This document shows positions 9,840-18,645 of a stretch of DNA of 64,000 nt, in pieces; position 1 is the first letter of the stretch; each line of letters begins with the position of its first letter. The position numbers and the translations under genes are program-made. Source of the DNA: Desulfosarcina ovata subsp. ovata (lineage in GTDB: Bacteria; Desulfobacterota; Desulfobacteria; Desulfobacterales; Desulfosarcinaceae); assembly GCF_009689005.1 (NCBI RefSeq), contig NZ_AP021879.1, positions 2,480,001 through 2,544,000 on the forward strand. The letters run 5' to 3'. The notes beneath the pieces were generated by a model, which worked only from the letters and a program-made list of their open reading frames with translations, was not told where the DNA came from and did not search any database.

Positions 9840-9944
9840 TAGTATTCAAGATAACGTTTTTGGCAAGGCCAGAGGGAGGAAGCTGTATAATCCATACCGC
9901 TTTCGACCGATAACGCAACCCAAAAACATTATCTTGAATGCTAT
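9840..9944. repeat. R1 palindromic repeat, copy 1 (105 bp)
   Basis: The ends are near-perfect inverted repeats: TAGTATTCAAGATAACGTTT at the left and the complement of ATAGCATTCAAGATAATGTT at the right. The interior (GGCAAGGCCAGAGGGAGGAA, then CGACCGATAACGCA) is conserved in the copies at 11520-11624 and 59876-59980. It lies in the non-coding gap 9763-10150, which otherwise holds only R2. Confidence 0.85.
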
Positions 9945-10007
9945 CGTTTGTGGTCTTATTCTCACGCCTGTATTAAGGAAAGGTTAAGAAATGGATAGTT
10001 TTTGGTT

Positions 10008-10155
10008 AAGAGCCTGTTTGATAAATCCGTCTAAGGCCCGCTAACGGCGTTGGAAAGTGTCTCAAAATGCTCACATATTACCTATATGCTCCGCTTTCGA
10101 GCCACGTTCCGCCTTGTTATCGGGCCTGATCCAGACTTCTCAAACAGGCTCTAAG
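10008..10155. repeat. R2 palindromic repeat, copy 1 (~148 bp)
   Basis: The termini AGCCTGTTTGATAAATCCGT and the complement of AGACTTCTCAAACAGGCT form an imperfect inverted repeat of about 30 bp. The centre contains CACATATTACCTATATG. The second copy, in the same orientation, is at 23074-23220. Confidence 0.82.
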
Positions 10156-11473
10156 AAGCGGTTTGAACGGGAACAAACCGGGTACGACCTTCCACCCTTG
10201 GTGTGAAATGCTTCAATCTGGCATCGATCGGTGCCTGGCGGCCGTTGAAAAAACCGCAGGCACGGTAGTAGCGCAGGTCATCTGCCCATGCACCAAAGGC
10301 ACGGGGCGATTTCACCAGGCGACGGATCAACCCTGCCGGGTTGGCGAAAACTTCCAGAAGCGGCCCCATCAGTTCGGATGGGTCACGGAAGCACTCCCAG
10401 TCGCACTGCCGGCAGGCATCCTTCTCGCGCGGCGGGTGCAGTCTTGACCAGTCCAGCTCCCACAACCAGCCATGGTCTTCGTTACCCCGGTAGCCGCAGG
10501 GATAGGCGTGGCCATCGGCGGCATTGACGAAGAAGAAGTCGATCCCCCCGCGGCAGCCGTAAGGTCTCGGTCCACGGTCAGCGCTGTATTGGCGAACCAG
10601 GGATTCCAAGGCGCACAAGGGCGAGAAAATTCTGATTTTCCCGCGAAAGCGCCGGATGGCTCCGGCCAGGGCCTTGAACAACATCCGTTTCTCACCCGGC
10701 GTGAAGCGGACGATATCGGCGACGGTGGTGGCCGCATACACCGCACTAAGGCCTTGCTCACATTCCGGCACGTCAATACTCATGGGATAGCAGGCGTTGG
10801 CCATGGTAAACCCGAGATCCACAGCCCGCTGGTAAAAGCGCTCAAAGGCGCGGGAATAGCGATGGTAAAAAATCTCCAGATAGGCTTCGTCCAAAGGGCT
10901 GGCGGCGGGCTTCAATTCGCGGGTGGCGCGGCCGCCCACATTGCGGTTGATGCCCAGGTTGACCGCCGGGTAAATGCCAGCCCGGTGGAAAATGGGCAGG
11001 GCCTTTTCGATACCGGCCACCGCCCCGGGAAACCCGCGCATGGATTCATGCACCGCATCCACGGCCGAATCGAGGCTGATCCAGAAATTTCGCAATGGTG
11101 TATCGGCCAACTGCTCGACGATCCGGTTCACCCGGTCCGCGAAATCGGCCCGATCGGGGTGCCGGAAGATAAACCCGTTGGTGCCGGTACGGATATAGGG
11201 AATGCCGGCATCACCGGCATGGCGGATCAACGCCACCAGTCGATCCATATCCAGAAGCGGTTCACCGCCGGTAAAGGAGATGGCCTGCACCCCCCGGACG
11301 GCGGCGGCATCGATCAGCCGTTTTATGGTATCGGTGTCAAGGGTCGAGCGGCTGAACGCATTCGTGGTCCGCATACCGCACTGGGGACAGCGTGCATTGC
11401 AGCGGTCGGTAATCTGGATCACCAACTGGCCGGGAATGCGATTGTTCAGGATGGATCGGAGGATGGCGTTCAT
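10151..11473 (-). CDS. Radical SAM protein with C-terminal SPASM-like region
   Basis: A 440-residue radical SAM enzyme. The [4Fe-4S]/SAM motif is CNARCPQC near residue 27-34, followed by SFTGGEPLLDMDRL (GGE motif) and a TIM-barrel body. The C-terminal part has several cysteines (PYGCRGG, YPCGYRG, CRQCDWEC) that could bind an auxiliary cluster. Members of this group modify peptides or cofactors, but no substrate peptide or partner gene is adjacent. The gene stands alone between R1 and R2 repeats, and its stop overlaps the edge of R2. Confidence 0.88.
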   Translation of the reverse strand: MNAILRSILNNRIPGQLVIQITDRCNARCPQCGMRTTNAFSRSTLDTDTIKRLIDAAAVRGVQAISFTGGEPLLDMDRLVALIRHAGDAGIPYIRTGTNGFIFRHPDRADFADRVNRIVEQLADTPLRNFWISLDSAVDAVHESMRGFPGAVAGIEKALPIFHRAGIYPAVNLGINRNVGGRATRELKPAASPLDEAYLEIFYHRYSRAFERFYQRAVDLGFTMANACYPMSIDVPECEQGLSAVYAATTVADIVRFTPGEKRMLFKALAGAIRRFRGKIRIFSPLCALESLVRQYSADRGPRPYGCRGGIDFFFVNAADGHAYPCGYRGNEDHGWLWELDWSRLHPPREKDACRQCDWECFRDPSELMGPLLEVFANPAGLIRRLVKSPRAFGAWADDLRYYRACGFFNGRQAPIDARLKHFTPRVEGRTRFVPVQTAS

Positions 11474-11519
11474 GCTGGCGTTTCCCCTTTATTTATAAAG
11501 ATTGCCGTTTTGCCCAATC

Positions 11520-11624
11520 ATAGTATTTAAGATAATGTTTTTGGCAAGGCCAGAGGGAGAAAGCTGTATAAACCCTACCCCGACGACCGATAACATAGCC
11601 CGAAAACATTATCTTGAATGCTAT
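11520..11624. repeat. R1 palindromic repeat, copy 2 (105 bp)
   Basis: Same length and termini as the copy at 9840-9944 (ATAGTATTTAAGATAATG at the left, CATTATCTTGAATGCTAT at the right). It lies upstream of the radical SAM gene in the gap 11474-11892, together with R3 and the marR promoter. Confidence 0.86.
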
Positions 11625-11687
11625 AGCCCACCGAATGTTTGCTCCGTGTTAGCCTTGTGTTTGAGTTTTATTTCCCGGTTGGATAAA

Positions 11688-11832
11688 TAGTGCCCATCCA
11701 GAAATGGCCAATTTTCCCGACATCCATGTTCCGCGAAAAATTTTATCCTCGGAATATCAACCATATGCCTGCGGTAAAATTTTTCGCGCGCCTCGATCTC
11801 GACCCAATTTCCCTATTTCTGGATGGACACTA
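11688..11832. repeat. R3 long palindromic element (145 bp)
   Basis: TAGTGCCCATCCAGAAATGG at the left pairs with ATTTCTGGATGGACACTA at the right. Inner arms CGCGAAAAATTTTA and TAAAATTTTTCGCG also pair, so the whole element can fold into one long hairpin. The flanks carry ATAAA on both sides, a possible short target duplication. It sits about 25 bp upstream of the marR promoter. Confidence 0.75.
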
Positions 11833-11856
11833 AATAAAGCGGCTTCTACTTTTTTG

Positions 11857-11886
11857 CTTGACACAATTGTTAAGCACCTTTACCAT
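11857..11886 (+). promoter_or_regulatory. marR promoter with overlapping operator-like dyad
   Basis: TTGACA (11858-11863) is followed by a 17-bp spacer and TACCAT (11881-11886). The -35 box lies inside the dyad CTTGACA-N4-TGTTAAG (11857-11874), which resembles the perfect operator at 12382-12406, so autorepression is plausible. Transcription would begin at about the ATG (11893), and no Shine-Dalgarno is visible, so the mRNA may be leaderless. Confidence 0.6.
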
Positions 11887-11892
11887 TAAACC

Positions 11893-12369
11893 ATGGAAAC
11901 CAAAAAAGACCTGATTGCGTCCACCATTCGTGAACTGCTGCGCATTACCCACCTGTACGCGCGTATCGAAGCCATGCCGATTCCCGTTAGTGAGGAGGTT
12001 ATGGTCTCCACCCGTGAGGCGCATACCATTCAAGCCATTGGCGAAGGTGAAAACATCAGCGTCACCCAGGTGGCCGACCATTTCGGGATCACCAAAAGCG
12101 CGGCGTCTCAGATGATCGCAAAACTGGAAAAAAGAGGCTTTTTAATCAAAAAGCCCGCAGCCCACAGCAACAAGGAGTTTGAACTCTCGTTGACGGAGTT
12201 GGGGTGGTGTGCCTTCCATGCCCATGAACACTTCCACGGCAAGGATTTCGCCAAATTGGTGGACAGCTTGAGCGCTTTTCCCATCTCACAGATCGCCACG
12301 TTGTCGGTTTTATTGGAGACGCTGGGCGGGGTAATGCAACAACGTCTTTCCCGGCATTCCCAAAGCTAA
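11893..12369 (+). CDS. MarR-family transcriptional regulator
   Basis: A 158-residue winged-helix regulator. The recognition region reads VTQVADHFGITKSAASQMIAKLEKRGFL (residues about 57-84), followed by the wing KKPAAHSNKEFELSLTELG. Flanking helices would form the dimer interface. It lies 55 bp upstream of an RND exporter gene, with a 25-bp palindrome between them, so it very probably represses that exporter operon and relieves repression on binding a small hydrophobic or phenolic ligand. The ligand is unknown. Confidence 0.9.
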   Translation: METKKDLIASTIRELLRITHLYARIEAMPIPVSEEVMVSTREAHTIQAIGEGENISVTQVADHFGITKSAASQMIAKLEKRGFLIKKPAAHSNKEFELSLTELGWCAFHAHEHFHGKDFAKLVDSLSAFPISQIATLSVLLETLGGVMQQRLSRHSQS

Positions 12370-12381
12370 TTTTTTTTTGCC

Positions 12382-12406
12382 TTATAGTTAAGTTACTTAA
12401 CTATAA
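12382..12406. promoter_or_regulatory. Perfect 25-bp palindrome, probable MarR operator
   Basis: Arms TTATAGTTAAGT and ACTTAACTATAA flank a single central T at 12394, with every pair matching. It lies directly in front of the exporter's Shine-Dalgarno (AGGAG, 12414-12418). The GTTAAG half-site also occurs in the marR promoter dyad, so the same regulator probably binds both. Confidence 0.75.
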
Positions 12407-12423
12407 TATCGCAAGGAGTGGAG

Positions 12424-15093
12424 ATGAAAACGCTAAAAACCACATTAATTGATTTCTCAATCAATCATTATCGACTGGCGACGCTGGTCATGGTTTTGTT
12501 CACCGTTTCGATGAGTCTTTTTTTCCCATGGATTCAGGTGGACACGGATCCCGAAAACATGATTCCCAAAAACGATCCGCAGCGTGTGTTTCACAATTTG
12601 TCCAAAAAAGAATTTATGCTCAGTGAAACCGTTGTGGTCGGTGTTGTCAACGAGCACGACCCCGACGGAGTTTTCAACCCGGAAACCTTGCGGCATGTCC
12701 ACGAACTAACCCAATTTGCCAAAACCCTCCGCTGGCCGGATGAAAGCAATCCCGGTAACGTCTCCGGTGTTATCGAGGTGGATATGGTCGGACCGTCATT
12801 GGTTGATCACATGCACCAGGGCGGGCCCGGAGAAATCAGATTCGAATGGCTCATGTCCAAGCCACCGGAAACCAGGGAGGCCGCCCGGACCATTCGGGAC
12901 AAGGCCTATTCCAATCCCATGCTTAAAGGGCGGATGTTTTCCGAAGACGGCAAGGTGATCTGTATTTACCTGCCCCTGACCGACAAGCACTTGAGTTACC
13001 GCATCAATGAAGAACTAAGCAAGAAGATCGATTCGTTGGGCGGGAAGGAAACCTATCATATCGCCGGGGTGCCGGTGGCGGAAGTCGCCATCGGCGTGGA
13101 GATGTTTTCCCAGATGGGCATTGGCACGCCGATGGCTATGGCGGTTATTTTCGCCTTGCTGGGACTGTTTTTCCGGAAATGGCGGTTGGTCATCCTCCCC
13201 ATGATCATCGCTATGTTTTCGGTTCTGTCCACCATGGGGCTGATGATCGCCCTCGGCTTTCAGGTTCACATCTTAAGTTCGATGATTCCGATTTTCTTAA
13301 TGTGTATCGGCACGGTCTGCGCCATTCATATTTTGTCGGAATTCTTCGATGTCTACACCGATGAAAAGGGGCGTAAAGAGACGATACGTGCCGTGATGGA
13401 CGAGCTGTACGTGCCGATTCTCTATACCTCGTTGACCACCGCGGCCGGCTTCGCTTCCCTGGTTTTTGCGCCCATTCCACCGGCCCAAATCTTCGGTGCT
13501 TTTCTCAGCACCGGGGTCATGATCGCCTGGCTGTATACGGTTATTTTTGTGCCGGCCTATATCATGATGATTCCCAAACGCAAGTTGATCAATTTCGGTA
13601 TGTCCGCCATGCAAAAAGAAAAGGAAGGCCTGTTGACCAAAGTACTGCGGGCCACCGGCCGGATGACGTTTAATCATCCCAAGGGACTTTTGGGTGTGTT
13701 CGTCATCCTGCTGGGCGTGGCCATTTGGGGAACCACGCAAATCCATGTCAATGACAACTATGCCAAGCGGTTCGTCGACACCCATCCCATTCGCAAGGCC
13801 GATATTGCCCTGAACCGTCATTTGGAAGGCACCTATACGGCCTATCTGATATTGCAGTCACCCAAAGCGGACAGTTTTACTCCCGATATGATCGAAAGGT
13901 TCTCCTCGGGCCTGATGAAATATGCCGAAAGCATTCAAACGGAATTCAACAATGCACCCGCCCTGGCCAGAGGGATCGTTCGGTATGCATCGGAACAGGC
14001 CGGTCATATCCAATCCAAAAAGGATTTCCTGGACACCATGGCAAAGGAGGTGGACCGACGCGCTCAAACGGCTTCCGATGAGGATTTTTATGCCTACGAC
14101 GAGCTTCACACAACCATCGGTGTGGAAAAAGAAAAATTGAAGGCCTTCAAGCGTCCAGAGATGCTGGCCTACATGGCCGGACTGCAAAAACATATGGAGG
14201 CAACCGGGCTGGTGGGGAAAACCACTTCCGTGGTGGATGTGGTGCGCAAAATCAATCAAGAGATGATTGACGGCAAGCCGGAGAACTACCGTATCCCGGA
14301 TACGCTGCAGGGCATCGCCGAATGTTACTTGCAATTCCAGCAGGGGCATCGGCCTGGTGACCTGTGGCACATGGTTACGCCGGACTTCATGCAGGCCAAT
14401 CTTTGGATGCAATTGAAAAGCGGGGACAGCAGCGCCATGAAATCTGCTGTCGAGGCAGTCGATGCCTATATAGAAGAAAATCCCGCGCCGTTCAACGTAA
14501 CCCATCGTTGGGCCGGGCTGCATTATATCAACCTGGTGCTGCAGGAGAAGCTGACTCCCGCCATGCTGCGCTCATTTATCGGAAGCTTTGCCGTGGTTTT
14601 CGTCATGATGGTTTTTTTGTTCCGTTCATTACGCTGGGGCCTGCTTTGCATGGTGCCGCTGACCATCACGATCTTGACAATTTACGGCATTATCGGCATC
14701 TCCGGTAAGGATTACGATTTGCCGGTTGCCGTCCTGGGAGTCCTGGCACTGGGCATGGCGGTGGATTTTGCCATCCATTTCTTGCAGCGCGGGCGCGTTT
14801 ACCACAACACCACCGGTTCGTGGGAACAAACCAATGGGCACCTGTTCGGCGAACCGGCCCGGGCAATCAGCCGTAACGTGCTGGTCATCGCCATCGGTTT
14901 TCTGCCGCTTTTGATCGGGCCGATTGTCCCTTATAAAACCATGGGCATCATGCTGTTCGCCATCATGACCCTTTCCGGGATCGTTACCCTGCTGGTTCTC
15001 CCGTCAACCTTGACGGCCTTTGAAAATTGGTTTTTTAAAAAACCGGAAACGAAAGCGGCTAGTACTGCCGTCCTCGATACTTCTCATAAATAA
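12424..15093 (+). CDS. RND-superfamily (MMPL-type) exporter
   Basis: An 889-residue transporter with the duplicated RND layout: one N-terminal helix, a large periplasmic domain, then five clustered helices (IGTPMAMAVIFALLGLFFRKW onward), repeated in the second half (FIGSFAVVFVMMVFLFRSLRW onward, then GVLALGMAVDFAIHFL). It belongs with hydrophobe or lipid exporters of the MMPL/HAE type and is shorter than AcrB. The ATG at 12424 was preferred to the GTG at 12418 because AGGAG lies 5 bp before it. The next two genes encode a LolA-like and an outer-membrane protein, suggesting lipid or hydrophobe transfer across the envelope. Confidence 0.9.
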   Translation: MKTLKTTLIDFSINHYRLATLVMVLFTVSMSLFFPWIQVDTDPENMIPKNDPQRVFHNLSKKEFMLSETVVVGVVNEHDPDGVFNPETLRHVHELTQFAKTLRWPDESNPGNVSGVIEVDMVGPSLVDHMHQGGPGEIRFEWLMSKPPETREAARTIRDKAYSNPMLKGRMFSEDGKVICIYLPLTDKHLSYRINEELSKKIDSLGGKETYHIAGVPVAEVAIGVEMFSQMGIGTPMAMAVIFALLGLFFRKWRLVILPMIIAMFSVLSTMGLMIALGFQVHILSSMIPIFLMCIGTVCAIHILSEFFDVYTDEKGRKETIRAVMDELYVPILYTSLTTAAGFASLVFAPIPPAQIFGAFLSTGVMIAWLYTVIFVPAYIMMIPKRKLINFGMSAMQKEKEGLLTKVLRATGRMTFNHPKGLLGVFVILLGVAIWGTTQIHVNDNYAKRFVDTHPIRKADIALNRHLEGTYTAYLILQSPKADSFTPDMIERFSSGLMKYAESIQTEFNNAPALARGIVRYASEQAGHIQSKKDFLDTMAKEVDRRAQTASDEDFYAYDELHTTIGVEKEKLKAFKRPEMLAYMAGLQKHMEATGLVGKTTSVVDVVRKINQEMIDGKPENYRIPDTLQGIAECYLQFQQGHRPGDLWHMVTPDFMQANLWMQLKSGDSSAMKSAVEAVDAYIEENPAPFNVTHRWAGLHYINLVLQEKLTPAMLRSFIGSFAVVFVMMVFLFRSLRWGLLCMVPLTITILTIYGIIGISGKDYDLPVAVLGVLALGMAVDFAIHFLQRGRVYHNTTGSWEQTNGHLFGEPARAISRNVLVIAIGFLPLLIGPIVPYKTMGIMLFAIMTLSGIVTLLVLPSTLTAFENWFFKKPETKAASTAVLDTSHK

Positions 15094-15113
15094 TAAAAAA
15101 AGGGAGACCTCGC

Positions 15114-15941
15114 ATGAAACGATGTTTTTTAATTCCATTGGCAGGGTTGTTGTTGGCCACCAGTTCGGCCATGGCGCAAACGGCAACGCCGACATCCGAT
15201 GAAATCATCCATAAAGCCAACCACATGGCCCTTTACCAGGGTGCGGACACCAAATCGAAGGTGTCTTTGACGATCACTGACAAACAGGGGCGAATGCGCA
15301 AAAGAGCATTCCGCAGTCTTCGTAAAAACGATGACAACCTGGATCGGAATCAGAAGTACTACACGTTTTTTCAGGCACCTGCCGACGTACGCAAAATGAC
15401 GTTCATGGTGCATAAGCATGCCGATCTCGAAGAGGACGACGATCGGTGGCTCTATATGCCGAGTCTGGATCTGGTCAAACGGATTGCCGCAAGCGATAAA
15501 CGGACAAGTTTTGTGGGCTCGGACTTTCTATACGAAGATATTTCCGGTCGCAGCCCAAAAGACGATTTCCATGAACTGGTAGGGACCACCGAGGAATATT
15601 ATGTGATTAAAAATACGCCGAAAAAACCCGACACTGTGGAGTTTGCCCACTACATCGCCCATATCGACAAAAAGAATTTTTTGCCGATGAAAATCGAATT
15701 TTTTAAGAATGACGGCCGGGCTTACCGGGTGATCGAATCGTTGCAGGTGGATGCCATTAAAGCCAAGCAAAACGGCCGGCCGGTCATCTATCCGACCGTC
15801 ACCATTTCCGTGGCCAAAAATCTGGAAAGTGGAAGTACGACGAAAATGACCGTTTCCGATGTTCGCTACAATGTCGGCATCCGCGACGATATTTTTTCCG
15901 AACGTTACCTGAGAAGACCGCCAAGGGATGTCATGCGATGA
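15114..15941 (+). CDS. Outer-membrane lipoprotein-sorting (LolA-like) protein
   Basis: A 275-residue periplasmic protein with signal peptide MKRCFLIPLAGLLLATSSAMA. The mature part (SKVSLTITDKQGRMRKRAFR, then DDRWLYMPSLDLVKRI) matches the LolA-like family (PF17131) found next to RND/MMPL exporters. It probably carries a hydrophobic cargo from the exporter to the outer membrane. GGGAGA precedes the ATG and the stop overlaps the next start by 4 bp, so it is within the exporter operon. Confidence 0.85.
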   Translation: MKRCFLIPLAGLLLATSSAMAQTATPTSDEIIHKANHMALYQGADTKSKVSLTITDKQGRMRKRAFRSLRKNDDNLDRNQKYYTFFQAPADVRKMTFMVHKHADLEEDDDRWLYMPSLDLVKRIAASDKRTSFVGSDFLYEDISGRSPKDDFHELVGTTEEYYVIKNTPKKPDTVEFAHYIAHIDKKNFLPMKIEFFKNDGRAYRVIESLQVDAIKAKQNGRPVIYPTVTISVAKNLESGSTTKMTVSDVRYNVGIRDDIFSERYLRRPPRDVMR

Positions 15942-17221
15942 TACGAATCTTCAAGACAGGCTGCCTGATACTGCTTTTTTCGCTGATGCAGACCGTGGCT
16001 CCCGCCCATGGGGCCGAGGGGAAGGGGAAGGTCTGGCCGGATTTTTTCGGACCGGTGGACGTGCATGGATTTATAGAGATGCGCGGCGGAACCCGGACAA
16101 GTGACGATCCCGAGGCCAAGGACATTTCGGTGATGGAGGTCAGGCTGCAGGCGGATCTGTTCACTTACACGGATTGGGCGGAGTTCAAATTCAAGGGAGA
16201 CGTGTGGGCCGACGGCGTCACCGAGAAAGGCGAGGGCGATGTCCGCGAGGCTTGGGTTTTCTCGCGCCCGTCCGGTTTCTTGGATCTCAAGATCGGCCGT
16301 CAGGTTCTGACCTGGGGTACGGGTGATCTGGTTTTCCTCAACGACCTCTTTCCCAAGGATTGGCAGTCCTATTTCATCGGGCGGGACAGCGAGTACCTGA
16401 AGGCGCCCTCGGATGCCGCGAAGATCAGCCTTTTCACCGAGCTGGCCAACCTCGACCTGGTGTACACCCCACAGTTCGATGCCGACCGCTATATCACCGG
16501 TGAGTATATCTCCTATTGGAATTCAGCCGCGGCCGGCCATGCCGGACGGGACGACATCATCCATGCCGACCGGCCCGATCGCTGGTTCGAGGATGATGAA
16601 TTGGCCGCACGTCTCTACCGCAATATCAGCAATTACGAACTAGCGGTATATGGATATTGGGGCTTCTGGAAACAGCCCGGCGGCCAAACCGTGTCCGGTA
16701 CGGCCATCTTCCCCGAACTTAACGTTTATGGCGCGAGTATCCGTGGGCAGGTGGCCGGAGGGATCGGAAATCTGGAACTGGCCTATTACGATTCGGCCGA
16801 GGCTTCCGGCGGCGGTGATCCGCTGATCGATAACTCGGAAATGCGCTATGTCGTAGGCTATACGCGTGACCTGGCCATGGATCTGAACGCCAGCCTTCAA
16901 TATTACGTGGAACAACTGCTGGATTATGGAGCTTATGAGGAGAGCCTGTCCGGCATCCCGGCCCGGGACGAGTTCAGGCATGTCATTACTTTGCAAATCA
17001 CCCAGCTACTGATGAACCAGACCCTTGAGCTGTCGCTGTCCGGCTATTACTCCCCCAGCGATGAAGACACCTATCTGCGCCCCAGGATCAGCTACGATGT
17101 CACCGACAGTATTGTTCTGGAAACCGGCGCCAACATTTTCATTGGAGAAGCGGATCATACCTTTTTTGGTCAGTTTGAAAACAATACGAATGTCTATGTG
17201 GCGGTCCGGTACAGCTTGTAG
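15938..17221 (+). CDS. Outer-membrane beta-barrel protein of the MMPL/LolA operon
   Basis: A 427-residue protein with signal peptide (MIRIFKTGCLILLFSLMQ, cleavage near AHGAEG). It has alternating beta-strand sequence throughout (VHGFIEMRGGTRTSD, LDLKIGRQVLTWGTGDLVFL) and ends in aromatic VYVAVRYSL, a typical outer-membrane assembly signal. GRQVLTWG is shared with alginate-porin and DUF1302-like barrels. Its start overlaps the LolA-like stop (ATGA). It is likely the outer-membrane part of the exporter system. The cargo is unknown. Confidence 0.82.
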   Translation: MIRIFKTGCLILLFSLMQTVAPAHGAEGKGKVWPDFFGPVDVHGFIEMRGGTRTSDDPEAKDISVMEVRLQADLFTYTDWAEFKFKGDVWADGVTEKGEGDVREAWVFSRPSGFLDLKIGRQVLTWGTGDLVFLNDLFPKDWQSYFIGRDSEYLKAPSDAAKISLFTELANLDLVYTPQFDADRYITGEYISYWNSAAAGHAGRDDIIHADRPDRWFEDDELAARLYRNISNYELAVYGYWGFWKQPGGQTVSGTAIFPELNVYGASIRGQVAGGIGNLELAYYDSAEASGGGDPLIDNSEMRYVVGYTRDLAMDLNASLQYYVEQLLDYGAYEESLSGIPARDEFRHVITLQITQLLMNQTLELSLSGYYSPSDEDTYLRPRISYDVTDSIVLETGANIFIGEADHTFFGQFENNTNVYVAVRYSL

Positions 17222-17234
17222 GCGTCAACGTCTC

Positions 17235-17282
17235 GCTCCCACGCTCCGCGTGGGAGCGTCAATGGCTTTCATCTGACCGGGT
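17235..17282. repeat. R7 hairpin plus inverted boundary repeat, copy 1
   Basis: GCTCCCACGC-TCC-GCGTGGGAGC is a perfect hairpin. The adjoining segment 17251-17282 (starting TGGGAGCGTCAATGGCTTTC) recurs in inverted orientation at 26426-26457, with 25 identical bases, one mismatch and six more matches. The two copies bracket the uptake gene cluster. Confidence 0.85.
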
Positions 17283-17351
17283 GTGGATTCCCGGGCAGAA
17301 GCGTGGACCATGTATGACAGGCGCTAAGTAATAGAAGAAAGGAATTGGAAG

Positions 17352-18629
17352 ATGAGCACATTTAAAGAAACTACCGGAAAAAACACCGGTTCTCCGGACG
17401 AAACCATGTTTTCTCCGGAAATTCGCCCCGTGGGAATCATCAGGAACGAGATCGAAAAGCCGTTTCTGGTTGCCGGAGACGAAGGCCTCGACATGCATAA
17501 AAGCTTGGAGAAGGTGCGCGAAGAAGTACGCAAATTGGACCAACGCATATCAACCATTATTGTCGCTGCAGACTGGGGCGATGCACTCAAGGGCATCGAA
17601 GCGTACTCCCATCTTCTCGTCTTGTACTGGGCGCATAAAGTGAACGAGCAAGGACGCGCCCTGAAACGGGTGCACCCCATGGGCAGAAAAGAAATCCCCG
17701 AGGTCGGTCTTTTTTGCACTTGCAGCCCGGCCCGGCCCAATCCGGTGCTTGCCTGCGTCGTTCGGCTACGCGAAAGAAAGGGCAATATCCTCAAGGTTTC
17801 CGGTCTCGACGCAATCGACGGAAGCCCGGTGATCGATATCAAGCCCTATGTAAACAGTTGGTATCCACGGGAAGCGGTGTCGATGCCCGAATGGATGCGG
17901 CGACTCATGGAAGAAGTCAACCAGCATGATCGCCTGGAACAAAATCCCAGGGCGAGTTTCATTGAGGCCATGGAAGAACGGGATCTGAGGCGCTGCCTGG
18001 TAAAAACGGCAGAGATCCACGGCCATTATTGTCCGGGCAGCGCGCTTGGCATCATGGCGTCCATGTATGGGTTCAGCCTGCTCGGCGATGCCGTGACGTG
18101 TTCCGATGGATTGGAAAATCTCATGGCCATCGTTGAAATCAATGCCTGCTTTGCCGATGGCGTGCAGGCGGTATCGGGGTGTACCCTGGGCAACAATGCA
18201 TTGATCTATCGCGATCTGGGCAAGCATGCCGTGACCTTGGCCATCAGAGGAGACGATATGGGCGTGCGTGTTTGTGCCCGCCCCGATTTTCGTGAAGTCA
18301 TCGGGCGCCTGGTTCCGGCGTTCTATCCGCTCATGGAGAAGGTGATCAAGAACAGGGTTCATACCAAAGAAGATGAGAAACGATTCAAGGATACAGCCCG
18401 GGAAGCCGCCTTTACCCTCATCAAACAGGATTTTGAGAATGTTTTTTCAGCCGAGAGGGTTCGCGTTGATTTGCCCGGGTACGCGCCGATTGTTGACAGC
18501 ATTATCTGCCGAAAATGCGGCGAACAGCTCATGGCGACAAAAGCCGCACCAAACGGAACATGCCTGACCTGCGCGGAAAAACCATATTTTCAGGTCGAAG
18601 GCGGGGGGATTGTTCCCAAAAACGGTTAG
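17352..18629 (+). CDS. TrmO-like/FmdE-like fusion with C-terminal zinc ribbon
   Basis: A 425-residue multi-domain protein. Residues ~20-165 match the UPF0066/TrmO (TsaA) fold (IRPVGIIRNEIEKPF, then FCTCSPARPNPVLACVVRL), which in E. coli TrmO N6-methylates t6A37 of tRNA using SAM. Residues ~210-370 match FmdE (AEIHGHYCPGSALGIMASMY, then GCTLGNNALIY), a fold binding metal through conserved Cys and His. The end holds a zinc ribbon CRKCGE...CLTCAEKP. It is the first gene of a run with a methyltransferase, a zinc ribbon and an AraC regulator, next to a TonB/ABC importer. Handling of a metal or chelate is an inference from context. It could be a tRNA enzyme instead. Confidence 0.85.
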   Translation: MSTFKETTGKNTGSPDETMFSPEIRPVGIIRNEIEKPFLVAGDEGLDMHKSLEKVREEVRKLDQRISTIIVAADWGDALKGIEAYSHLLVLYWAHKVNEQGRALKRVHPMGRKEIPEVGLFCTCSPARPNPVLACVVRLRERKGNILKVSGLDAIDGSPVIDIKPYVNSWYPREAVSMPEWMRRLMEEVNQHDRLEQNPRASFIEAMEERDLRRCLVKTAEIHGHYCPGSALGIMASMYGFSLLGDAVTCSDGLENLMAIVEINACFADGVQAVSGCTLGNNALIYRDLGKHAVTLAIRGDDMGVRVCARPDFREVIGRLVPAFYPLMEKVIKNRVHTKEDEKRFKDTAREAAFTLIKQDFENVFSAERVRVDLPGYAPIVDSIICRKCGEQLMATKAAPNGTCLTCAEKPYFQVEGGGIVPKNG

Positions 18630-18645
18630 CTGACAAAAGAAGACA

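Noticed and set aside
9840..9944. CRISPR array
   Set aside because: Repeats R1-R7 are dispersed, palindromic and not regularly spaced with unique spacers; no cas genes are present.
13858..14523. Minus-strand frame within the RND exporter gene
   Set aside because: The exporter reading has continuous transmembrane and periplasmic structure; this frame has none.
17235..17257. Rho-independent terminator after the barrel gene
   Set aside because: The hairpin is strong but followed by GTCAATGG rather than a T-tract; it is better explained as a dispersed repeat.
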